Shown one piece after another: positions 1-9,479 of a stretch of DNA of 64,000 nucleotides. The position numbers and the translations under genes were made by a program. The notes under the pieces were generated by a model. The model searched no databases and was not told the origin of the DNA. It worked only from the letters and a program-made list of their open reading frames with translations. The stretch lies in NCBI GenBank assembly GCA_014529385.2, contig CM043969.1, forward strand, positions 35,785,446-35,849,445, read 5' to 3'. Position 1 is the first letter of the stretch. Each line of letters starts with the position of its first letter. Source of the DNA: Adiantum capillus-veneris (taxonomy: Eukaryota; Streptophyta; Polypodiopsida; Polypodiales; Pteridaceae).

Positions 1-1407
1 AACAATTTCATCACCAAAACTGAGATCATGAACTGTACATCTGTCATCCACAAATTTGACTACAAGTCCAAGTCTAGCAAGTGCGGATACAGACAAGAGA
101 TTCTTCTTGATCCCAGGTACATAAAGTGCATCAACAAGTGTGAAGGAACTGCCATTAGCAGCAGTGAGCACAATCTTTCCAACTCCCTGAACTGGATAAG
201 AGGCGTTGTTGGCACAAGTGACTGAATTCCCATGAGGGACAGACTCGAGAGAGGTAAACAATTCACGATGTGAGGTAATGTGCTTTGTAGCACCACTGTC
301 GAAATACCACACATGTGAATCTGCAGCAACTGACAAGCATGCATCATGGACAGCAGGATTGTAAGTGCACTCTGCGCTAAAAGCCCATTCTGCATCAACA
401 TCAGCATCACAATCTCCTTTCACACAAGACTCAACAATGGCTGCATTTGTAGTGGAACCAGCATTTGCAGTGGAACCACCCTCTTTCTTCTTAGCCTCTT
501 TGGCCTTCAACTTAGGACACGACTTGATCAAGTGATCATTGGCTTTACAATAATGGCAACGCATCTTCTTTTTGCCCTTATCACCAGAATTGCCAGACGA
601 AGTGCTGCCAGTAGAAGCATTAGGAACAGAATTTTTGCCACTCGCAGCAGAACCATAAGAAGTGGCTGCATTACTGTTACCACCCTTTCTTTGAGAAGCA
701 ATAAAAGCCTGTTCAACTGCACGCTGCCTAGTCCTGTTTTTTCTAGAAAGTGACTCTTGCAACAGCAACGTGCATAATGCATCAAACTTGACAACTTCAG
801 GATTTCCTTGGGTCATCAGTCTCCAAGTACTAGCAAAAGTCTGGTAGGAATCTGGTAAGGCATCAAGAACAGTCTGCACAAGGGAACTGTCAGAAATGAC
901 TTCACCTGCAGAAATGAGTTGCTCATTGATATCCTTGACACTAGCAAGGAAAGTGTCCATATCATCTTCCTCATGCATAATCTTCGACTCTAGCTCTTTA
1001 CGCAGCAAAGCAATTTTAGCCTCATTGCGGCTTGCATAAAGACCTGCTAGAATATCCCAAGCCTGTTTTGCAGATTTTGCTGAACGGATGTGAGGAATAA
1101 TGGTGCGCTTCACAGACAACGCAATCAATGCATGAGCCTGCGCATCCTTAACATCCCAACGAGCTTGTTCTGCTGTAGGCAAAACAACTCTAACAGCTGC
1201 AATCCTTGCAGCAAGACCTGCAACATCCTCAATATCGCCTACATCTTCAGAACCAGGACGTACATCAATGCCTTGCACAATGTTCCAGACACCTTTTGAC
1301 ACAAGAACGTGTTGCATCATATAAGCCCACATAGGGTAGTTGTCCCCATCCAACCTGTCCTCAGCAGCAAACATCTTGAACACATCTGTGTTGTTGTTGT
1401 CAGCCAT
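1..1407 (-). CDS. Ty1/copia gag-protease, 5' part of polyprotein (runs off left edge)
   Basis: An open frame of 469 codons begins at ATG 1407-1405 and is still open at base 1. Gag packages the retrotransposon RNA and the aspartic protease matures the polyprotein. The N-terminal part is the usual helical copia gag with a DNYPMW-type motif near residue 20. A CCHC zinc knuckle lies near 540-590 (CHYC...H...C, with lysines before it). The protease active site DSGATKH lies around 305-330, followed by the LLSVSALARLG segment typical of the pre-integrase region. No stop or frameshift was found on hand translation, unlike every other copia in the window, so this copy may be young. Integrase, RT and RNase H would lie outside the window. 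The start was chosen because it follows the LTR and primer site in the usual order. Confidence 0.9.
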   Translation of the reverse strand, partial: MADNNNTDVFKMFAAEDRLDGDNYPMWAYMMQHVLVSKGVWNIVQGIDVRPGSEDVGDIEDVAGLAARIAAVRVVLPTAEQARWDVKDAQAHALIALSVKRTIIPHIRSAKSAKQAWDILAGLYASRNEAKIALLRKELESKIMHEEDDMDTFLASVKDINEQLISAGEVISDSSLVQTVLDALPDSYQTFASTWRLMTQGNPEVVKFDALCTLLLQESLSRKNRTRQRAVEQAFIASQRKGGNSNAATSYGSAASGKNSVPNASTGSTSSGNSGDKGKKKMRCHYCKANDHLIKSCPKLKAKEAKKKEGGSTANAGSTTNAAIVESCVKGDCDADVDAEWAFSAECTYNPAVHDACLSVAADSHVWYFDSGATKHITSHRELFTSLESVPHGNSVTCANNASYPVQGVGKIVLTAANGSSFTLVDALYVPGIKKNLLSVSALARLGLVVKFVDDRCTVHDLSFGDEIV

Positions 1408-1755
1408 GGTAAATGCTGCACCTGATGTGAAAACTGCCCGAAAATAGGAGAAATGGAGCGGGAACAACTTGTGCTATATAGCACAAACCGTAGAAGACTA
1501 TAAGGCACCTGTTATGCAGAAAACGGCACTGACAGAAAATCTGCACAAAATGACGAAATAGCCTGTGCAGTACTGCCCGTAGTGGAAACGGAGGCCGAAA
1601 TGAGCCCAAATCAAAATTCTGAGCAGACTAAGCTCTTTGAGCACTCCCAAAATATTTGTCGACCTGCGAACGCTTGCCAAAGCTCACTGAAATCAGAGAA
1701 AGTGAGCAGGCGTGTGCTGGAGCAGCTGGCGACTAAGCCCGGGAGGACGTGACCT

Positions 1756-1767
1756 GCTCTGATACCA
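1756..1767 (-). other. Primer binding site of the left-edge copia
   Basis: On the minus strand the sequence reads TGGTATCAGAGC, the standard copia site complementary to initiator methionine tRNA. It sits two bases inside the LTR end and upstream of the gag ATG, so it fixes the element's orientation. Confidence 0.9.
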
Positions 1768-1769
1768 AT

Positions 1770-2146
1770 TGTTGGAATTAGGGTTGCAGAGAAACACACA
1801 CAGCTTGGAGAAGACGAAGGAAGCTCAAGGCACACAATAGAGAGTGTATTCCTTAGTGTGCGATGGAAAGATAGATAGCCCTAGAGTGATGGGCGTATAT
1901 ACAATGCACGGGGGAAAAAACCTCCTAAAGAGGGAAAAAATGCCCCGGCGGTCCTAGTGTGTTCACACACATCACTACCACATGTATATGGTAACACTAG
2001 GCTAGCACTATAAGTGTAGTCCAGCTGTAGAATCACTGGCAGAGATCCTCCGTGTCGGTCACCTAACGCGCCAGTGAGTAAATGCCGTAAGCGGCCAAGA
2101 CCCGTAGTGGATGCCAGCTCAAGGTGTAGAGCTCGACATCTCAACA
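1770..2146 (-). repeat. 5' LTR of the left-edge copia element
   Basis: The 377-bp block starts TGTTGG and ends TCAACA in plus orientation, giving TGTTGA...CCAACA on the element strand. It directly abuts the primer site. A TATA-like GTATATAC stretch lies near 1893-1900. The partner LTR is outside the window, so neither LTR identity nor a target duplication can be checked. The outer end at 2146 is set by the CA terminus only. Confidence 0.7.
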
Positions 2147-2889
2147 GTAAATCCATGATTTGGTAGGGTTTTGCTCCTATGTGACATAGTCTCTTGGGTG
2201 GGCGACGCCCAGTAAATTCCCAAGGGGACTACTCTTGTTAGGCTTGTGTTGTTTCAAAGGGATTTTCCAAAGATTTTTGTGTTCTTGTAGTTCTCTTTCA
2301 ATGCACTTGGGTGACAAGTGTTAAACATGGCTCTTACACTTAGCACATGTCATCATACAAGCATTTAATGATGTCAATCTCCACATGTTGATGAGTAGGC
2401 CATGAAAGGATTCGCTTCACACTCAATGAGAGGGGTTTCTAGTAGTTTGTTAATCTATGAAAGTGGTTTTGATACTAAGAAACTAGATTTGTAAAGACAT
2501 CGAATAATTTTACAAACTTTACATTCCATTTCTTTCTCTTCATTAAAGCAGTTTGATCTATTGGTTTTAAGTGAACCGCAATGCCTAGCTCAAGAGATCA
2601 ATGAACCACTAGTGCCAATGGTCTTGCAAGTTGAGAACAATCCTCGATTTGGTTACACCCATCTTGCTGTGATAAGGAGCATGTATGTTACTATATATCC
2701 TAGACATGGCCCAATAACAGAGCAACCATTGCTTAGACATAAATGCATCTTATTATTTATGTGAAGTGGCTTATAGGCATAGTTCTCTAGCAGTCCCTCT
2801 ATCAAACTATGCCACGTGCGATTTTAAGGCCTTATGTCTTGTCTATGAATATTTGAGTGTAAATGTAAATGTAATGAGTCCTTTCATAA
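2147..2889. other. Intergenic stretch, no gene seen
   Basis: AT-rich sequence between the copia LTR and the CACTA-ended element. Short open frames here have no recognisable motif or codon pattern. Confidence 0.5.
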
Positions 2890-4218
2890 CACTAGAATGG
2901 TAACTTAACAGGACATAAAAGTGTCCTTTAAGGGTTTTGGGAAATTTTTCCAAAACCGTAGTAGATCCACTCATTTTGAAAAATCCTTTCATGAGCTTAT
3001 AGTTCAATAACTACTACATATGGAAAAAATAAGAAACTTGTAATTTTTCTCATCCCTTGGTCACTACAAGCCTCCAAAGTTGATGGACTAGTGCATTTTG
3101 CCCAAAACAGCATTTTCTTACGGTTGACTGCATATAAATAAGAGTGGAGATTTTTGTAGGACATGAGATAAAATGCCCCGTAAACTTCAATGGGTTGGCG
3201 ACCAAAACATATGGTTGCTTTTACCTCACTAATTTGTTTTTGGGCAAAAAAATAGGTACAAAAAAGTTGCATTTTTTCCATTCTGCGGCCTATCATCAAA
3301 GTTTCTATAGCCACGCTCAATACAGATACTATATACATGTTTTCTTAGTTCCCTTTGGGCCTCTGGATTCAAAAGGAGCCATGGAGCATGTCAAAAGGAT
3401 AATGGATCTCTTACAATTGGAACCTTGGGGGCAATGATAAAGTGCTAAATACAGCAAACATGAAAAAACTGGGTTTAGTATTATGACCTCTAGAAACCCA
3501 TAGAAACTACTCAATATCTAGCCAAGTTTGTAGTCTATGATTAGATATGGTCACTACCTACAAAATACACACAATTGGCCTAAGAAACTAGCAATATTGA
3601 GAAAGTTATACTTGCTACTCTAAAATGTATCGTATTCTTCAACAATCAAAAACCTCAACCATCATCATATACTATGCTATATAGCATATTAGGTCCCCCA
3701 AAACTCAACGAAGATTAGCTTTATGTTATACATTACACTTACACAATCAAAATCAAATTTGGATATTAAGAAAGCCACCAAAAAATCATAAAAGTGCTAA
3801 TTTTGGCCAAAAAACAGGATTATGCAATTCTTGTAAATTGGTCATAACTTTCAATTTTAACACTTAGCTCTCCCTACAAGCATGAAAACATGTTGAGAAC
3901 TATGAAGGCCTGCCATCTAAACCTCACAAACATGATGTTTAGAGTGGTATAGTTGCCAAAAATTGAAAAAAAGCCAAAAGCAGGACCTGTTTTTTCACAC
4001 AGTTTAGGTTCAAAAATGTTGTGCAAGAGTAAGGTTAATGGTGAGATCGATACTCAAAAAAAAAATGCTAAGTTTTTTTTAGCTCATAAGGCAACTTTGT
4101 GGATATATAGCACCTAGAAATTCATTTTCATACTCTTCAAATAATTCAAGCAAAATGGTCACTTCACAGGACACAAAAGTGTCCAAGGACATAAAAGTAT
4201 CCTGTTACGATTCTAGTG
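2890..4218. mobile_element. Non-autonomous CACTA-type transposon candidate, 1.33 kb
   Basis: The left end reads CACTAGAATGGTAAC and the right end is its near-perfect inverse, GTTACGATTCTAGTG. Just inside both ends are copies of a GGACAC-AAAA-GTGTCC-type palindrome, as expected for subterminal transposase-binding repeats. The three flanking bases are TAA on the left and TTA on the right, so a target duplication is possible but imperfect. The interior is AT-rich with no transposase. A second, truncated copy lies at 48,986-49,227, which shows this is a repeat family. CACTA superfamily membership is inferred from the termini only. Confidence 0.7.
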
Positions 4219-4611
4219 TTAACTCAAATTCACAAGATAGGTTTACAAATATCATAAATAAATGGCGTCTTTGAATATATTTTTGTGTTTTGAAATGCCT
4301 TTTTTCTGAACTCTTGTATTGGCATAATTTCTGTATGTGCCACAACCTATGGGACATAGATTTACGAAAATTTTAAAATTTTTTACACATAATCACAACA
4401 TAACATGAAAGTTAACACTTGAAGATGGTAGGAAAACATTGGCAAAGCAAAGTATGACTACTAAGCGTAAAGAGAAGTTGATATATATTAAAAGCGTGAG
4501 ATGTCATAGTGCACATAATACTTGTGACATTGTATTATTCTTAGAGTCCAACTAGAGAGGGAGGATGGAAAGGCTTCATATGGAAGTGGCACGTAGTAGA
4601 AAGATTAGAGC
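4219..4611. other. 3' flank of family copy 1
   Basis: Noncoding AT-rich sequence after the stop codon of the minus-strand gene, including its probable 3' untranslated region. No clear polyadenylation signal was assigned. Confidence 0.4.
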
Positions 4612-5223
4612 TTAGTGACTTTGGAGGCGGGAATTTTCAAAGTCCTTAAGTGGAGCATTTACATAGTCCATATATTGTTTAGCACCTGAAAGTGTGGAGC
4701 CAGCAGCAAGCTGATCTGCCATGGAGATAATTGCATTACTATTGAGTTTGTAGATGAAGGAAGCCAATGTAATTGTGGTTGATTCTGACATGGACTTGCC
4801 GCTTTGGGTCTTACTCATGATTGTAGAAGCATAGGAGATAGGTTGGATGGGATCCTTGGCACCAGTGGTCTCAGTCGTCTCAATTGTAAATCCCGCATTT
4901 ACAGCAGATCCTTTTTGTGTCGCATAGCTTGCTGCAGACTTAATGAGACTCGTGATTCGTAAAGTTACTGCTTCTGCTAACTTTCCAGCCAATCCGGCGA
5001 CCCCCACCACAAAGTCAGAAACCCCCTTCAGAATCACGTTGCAATCAGTGGTATCATTCTTTGCTGTTTGTTGGGCCCAATCCACCAGGTGGATGTACCC
5101 TACATAACTGTCGTTGCAAGTGAGCTGTATTAGTATTTGATGTTGGTGCCATTGTTACTTGGAATATAAAAGAAAAAGGAGCATTAAGTTGGTTCTAAAT
5201 TGCATATGCGAGTGCATAGACTC

Positions 5224-5299
<76 letters not shown>

Positions 5300-5586
5300 A
5301 GAAGAAAAGGGGGGCGGGAGTAGTACTAATTTTACCTCTTTGAGGTAGAGTAATTTGAAGGATGGGGTTAACTCAAACCAGTTACCCCTCCTCCCAGGCT
5401 CGAGGCTAAGTTGAGGCACACTTCCCTTAACGTCATTGAGGCCCCTTAGTGGTCAAAGCAAGTGCATGGGTAATCGCATGAATCACTTGTAATTACACGC
5501 CTCTTTGTGGAGGGAACCTAGAAGTTAGTACATGTGTGTGAATCGAAAGGTTGCTTACCATTGACCAATCTAGCCCCCTCCCCCGC

Positions 5587-5625
<39 letters not shown>

Positions 5626-6491
5626 AGATACAATGGGAACAACAATGAAAAGCAAGGCATTGATGATGACGTACGAGTCAATCTCGTTCATCCAGGCACT
5701 GAACTTGCGAGCATACTCCTCAGCCTCTTCCTTGGTGAATTCGGTACCGGAGAGTTGAGGAATGAAACCAGATTTGCGGCGAGCTGTAGTGATGAAGGTG
5801 ACGAGGATGTTACCGTGGTTCTCCACGTTGCGCCAGTAGTCGCCCGGTTGGGGACCCACCGGCAGGTTGATGTTTCCCTGATCATCATCCGTTACGTCTG
5901 CCGCGCCCACACCGGCATCCAGAAGGCCCCCAGCCTTGAACAGCGATGCTGCAATCGCATTTCTCTCAGCTGCACTCATCCTGCATGCAGGCGCACACTC
6001 AATCACTACTCGCATCACCAGCTTTTTTTTCTCTTGTTGATCACTCATAAATAATTATGCTATAGAGATATATGCCAAGTCCTTCGGGTCTCACCTCTTC
6101 TTGACCGTGCTGGGATCGAACCCTGGTGGAAGAGTCTTGAAGAGCTGGCTGTTCCTCTCCACCCATTCGGGAACCTGCATTTAATGCATAACAGCCAAAT
6201 GAATCGTTTTGAAATTTGGACGATCCAATTTTCTAACGTTTCTCCACCTTCAAAAGTATTCTTTAAAGTATACTTCAAACTTTTCAGAAGCTGCTCTGTG
6301 GGGACCTCTCTTGCAGCAGATATATCCTCCCCACACACACTATAGCAGATTTTTGTCACACCCTCTCTCTCTCTTTCTAGACTCTCTCTCTCTCTCACAC
6401 GCACGCACACACACAATCGCCCATGCACGCAAACAGACTTTTCTTTTTCCACCTGATAAGCGTCCGCAGCGGAAGCTGGTCTTGTTGCCAT
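4612..6491 (-). CDS. Four-exon gene of unrecognised family, copy 1
   Basis: I do not recognise this protein. Proposed exons on the minus strand are 6491-6453, 6174-6095, 5980-5675 and 5107-4612. They join in frame to about 306 residues plus a TAA stop, with GT-AG borders and intron phases 0, 2 and 2. The model is supported by copy 2 (28,221-29,745), which has the same exon order and phases. Exon 2 carries VPEWVERN. Exon 3 carries a NILVTFITTARRKSGF block and ends in KFSAWMNEIDS. Exon 4 has a hydrophobic helical stretch (VSDFVVGVAGLAG), then a Ser/Thr-rich segment, then FIYKLNSNA and a YMDYVNAPL motif near the C-terminus. There is no evident signal peptide or transmembrane helix pair. Introns hold CT, CA and GA microsatellites. 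Intactness suggests a functional host gene. The function is unknown. Confidence 0.75.
5227..5295. repeat. (CT)n(CA)n compound microsatellite
   Basis: About 39 bp of CT followed by about 30 bp of CA, inside intron 3 of family copy 1. Confidence 0.95.
5589..5622. repeat. (CA)n microsatellite
   Basis: About 34 bp of CA repeat in intron 3 of copy 1, about 50 bp from the exon 3 splice donor. Confidence 0.95.
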
Positions 6492-6548
6492 GATTCTGCA
6501 ATCGCTGCGCAACACAAATAAAAGTGTAAATGTGAGCGTATATAATTG

Positions 6549-6566
6549 CGAGAGAGAGAGAGAGAC

Positions 6567-6604
<38 letters not shown>
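6549..6604. repeat. (GA)n microsatellite in 5' leader of copy 1
   Basis: An interrupted GA array, which is CT on the coding strand. It lies between the predicted transcription start and the ATG of copy 1, probably in the 5' UTR or a leader intron. Copies 2 and 3 also have CT arrays in this position. Confidence 0.9.
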
Positions 6605-6609
<5 letters not shown>

Positions 6610-6657
6610 TCATACTTGAAGAAGGTAGGGGAATGAGTACTGTGTTGCTGCCTTTTT

Positions 6658-6666
6658 CTTATATAA
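6658..6666 (-). promoter_or_regulatory. TATA box candidate for family copy 1
   Basis: The minus strand reads TTATATAAG about 165 bp upstream of the ATG, with a CT-rich leader in between. Position and sequence fit a plant core promoter. No experimental start is available. Confidence 0.45.
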
Positions 6667-6699
6667 CCGAGCCCCCTCACACTTACGACAGATTAGCGC

Positions 6700-7079
6700 T
6701 CTCTCGATGACGGACTGACTCACGAGTCGCAGTCACGCGTGCATGCACGGACGACGACGGAAAATGGGGTATTGATTTTTGAGGCCAGTGATTTCGTTTT
6801 CCAAGTCACTTTCCACTTTGCCAATATCGTTGTCGAAACGTCCTGTCCCCAATCACGTCGTGGTTTGAGGATTGGGCACATACGCCTTGGGCCCTTCGCC
6901 CACACGCCTTGCAATCGAGAAATCTCCTTTCTCTCTCTCTATCTCGAGTCTCATCATCTCATGTTCGAGAGTCGAATCTCGATGAGTCGAATCTCCTTTC
7001 CCTCTCTCTCATGTTCGAGATTGTAGGTAGGAGATTGTACTGTTGCGACAGGAGCTGCTGGGAGAATAAGGCAGGCCGC

Positions 7080-7119
<40 letters not shown>

Positions 7120-7771
7120 CTGTCGATGGGAGATTGTACTGTTGCATAAGTGAAGCGTCATCTTGGAGCTGGAGGACGCGAGACAGGAGCTGTTGACAGT
7201 TGGGAGAACAAGGCAGCTCTCTCTCTCTCTCTCTCTCAAGATTCCCTCGTAGTGTTCGCGAAAACTCATTTTTCCAAACATACAAGATTCCTTTTCTTGA
7301 ATTTTCCAAGAGGAAATTTTTAAAAATTAAGTAATTTTTTCATATTTTTACACTAGTTTTCTCTATTTTTGGGCGGAGTTTCCCTTGCCCTCAACCAACA
7401 TTTTTGAAATTGAAAACGGCACGATATTAAGTTGAGATACATTTTTCCCGACACTACTCATGGGCAGAGAAGGTGCAGGCGGCATGGGGGGTACTAGCCG
7501 GGGAAATTTTCGAGCATAAAAGGAATCTCCGTTGATGCAATCAGGCATCATGCGAAGCGAGGGATAGATGAGGAAGCGAAACTAGGTGTCGAGCGATGGT
7601 AAGGAACGTGCACATAGGAGGTAGGCGTTGTAGGAGGTGTCAAGCGAGAGTAAGGACAAGAGGTGAGTGTGCAATGGAGCTGCATACTGCGGGGGTTTCT
7701 ATTTATTGTATGGGTTGCCTTCTGTAAAACAAGACCGCGTGGATGGTGGGTTGGTTATAGGAATCATCATA
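6700..7771. other. Intergenic, CT-rich, with an internal duplication
   Basis: No gene is seen. A segment containing GGGAGATTGTACTGTTGC, GACAGGAGCTG and AAGGCAG followed by a CT run occurs twice in tandem, at about 7029-7115 and 7128-7236. The copies differ by insertions. A 34-bp CT array occupies 7082-7115. Confidence 0.6.
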
Positions 7772-8100
7772 GGGCCTGTTTACACGCTGCCAAAAATGGC
7801 CCATTTTTGGCCTCCAGTGGCATAGTGGTGTGGCCACACGCAGGGACGTCATTTTGAAGGCTTGATGTGAAGTAGTGGCATTTATGCTACTTTTTGAGCC
7901 CCCATATGGTATTCCCTAAGTTTGAGGTGGTATAAAACACCTAAAAGGTGTTTTTCACACTATCCAAGCTGGTTTTCAACTTTCCTAGCATGACCACCAT
8001 TATCGAGGCGTGAGCATCATTATCGAGGGCCACCACCAACCATTCAAAGCCACTAAACCTCACAGAAATGGCCCATTTTTCGTAGCGTGTAAACATGCCC
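7772..8100. mobile_element. MITE candidate, 329 bp
   Basis: The left end starts GGGCCTGTTTACACGCTGCC and the inverse of the right end starts GGGCATGTTTACACGCTACG. The terminal inverted repeats match over about 35 bp and both include AAAAATGG. There is no coding capacity. The GGGC-TGTTT start resembles Tourist/PIF-Harbinger MITEs. The expected three-base TWA target duplication is not clean (ATA left, TTA right), so the superfamily is uncertain. Confidence 0.7.
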
Positions 8101-8875
8101 TTAGAGCATAGTTTATTCACTCCATGCGAGCTCGACCCGTCCATTCCCTTGTAGAGGGTGACAGAACTGAGTTCCAAGGTTGGGAGTGGGACGTAAGGAT
8201 AAGATTCCAAGGAATCTCTTGAATAACAGAATAAAATAAACAAGGAGACAGCACCCATTTCATAACGAAAAATAGCGGAGAATTTTTTCATAGCTTCTCT
8301 CTCTCTTACTTCATCGGAAAAAAAAAGAGTTGCCTGTCCTTATGTCAAACTAGAATCTCTCTCTCACTCGCTCTCTCTCTCTCTCTCTAACTTGCATGTA
8401 TATTCATTCTCTATTGCTCATGCACGGGGTGTCTTGCACACAATTGAAAATTTTCCTTGTTCTTCGACTTCTTTCTACATGCAAGTATGTGAGGCCCTTA
8501 CATGGTTAGGGGGTGCAAGACATTAGCAAGCTAAATTGGTGGGGTACTAGGTGGTAGAGTTTTTGCTGAGAACAGAGTCATTAGGTAGCATGCAATGGTT
8601 TGGGCTAATGGTGAATAGAGGCGCACATAGCAAGGTAGTGCATGCAAGACGAGTTGAGTGCCACTCGAGTGGGTCGAGGGTGGAAGTATCTTTCAACAAA
8701 TTTAAATTATTTAACAAGGCCCTAGTAGGGAGTACAAAGTGAAACTAGTATGTATGTAAACATTCAACTATTTGATCCTCAAAAAGCATGGAATATATCT
8801 GTTGAGTGGTACAAGCTACGAATATTAAAATTTTATTAAACGTTTTCAGCCTTGAAAGTGGCAAATGCACGGAGT

Positions 8876-8921
<46 letters not shown>

Positions 8922-9342
8922 TCTTTCCATAGTGCCTCCGATGATAGAGGTTCCGTCGATGGGCTACGACACATCCAACACTTCCATAAACTTATTCTAA
9001 TAGCAAAGTGGAAGAACTAGGTCCATGTTAGTAAAAAAAAGAGAATGAGAAGAATCTAGCCAGATCTCGGGGGGTGCACCTTTAAGAAACTACTCACTGT
9101 AACGTGCATTGAAAGGGTATTAAAAAGACCCCTTTACTTACATGCTTAAGATAATATAATGACCTCTTTTTCTTCAAAAAATCACAAACTTTTCTCTAAA
9201 ATCAATTAGAAAACCCCTTCAAATAATATAATCTTGTTAAAATTTTAAAATTTTGGCAATTAAAAAACCCATTCATTTGAACTCACATGGTAACTTACGT
9301 GTCTAAGAGGTGAACCCCCCGAGAGCCAGATAGGCTCCATCT

Positions 9343-9350
<8 letters not shown>
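8101..9350. other. Intergenic, no gene seen
   Basis: Noncoding sequence with short CT runs near 8345-8390 and a (GA)n array at 8881-8917. Open frames through the array are repeat artefacts. Confidence 0.5.
8881..8917. repeat. (GA)n microsatellite
   Basis: Uninterrupted 37-bp GA array. Confidence 0.95.
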
Positions 9351-9398
<48 letters not shown>

Positions 9399-9400
9399 AC
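9351..9400. repeat. (CT)n(CA)n compound microsatellite
   Basis: About 24 bp of CT joined to about 27 bp of CA, immediately upstream of the LINE remnant. Confidence 0.95.
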
Positions 9401-9479
9401 ATTGCATGAGGCAGCAACAGAAGCATACCCACACACCCAGCCTGAGCAGAGCCGCCGATCAGGAAGCATGCCCCAGAAC

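Noticed and set aside
346-753. Plus-strand frame of 135 codons
   Set aside because: It is the antisense shadow of the copia gag-protease on the minus strand.
6060-6680. 206-codon minus-strand frame overlapping copy 1
   Set aside because: It reads through the GA array and introns. The exon model supported by copy 2 explains the real coding parts.
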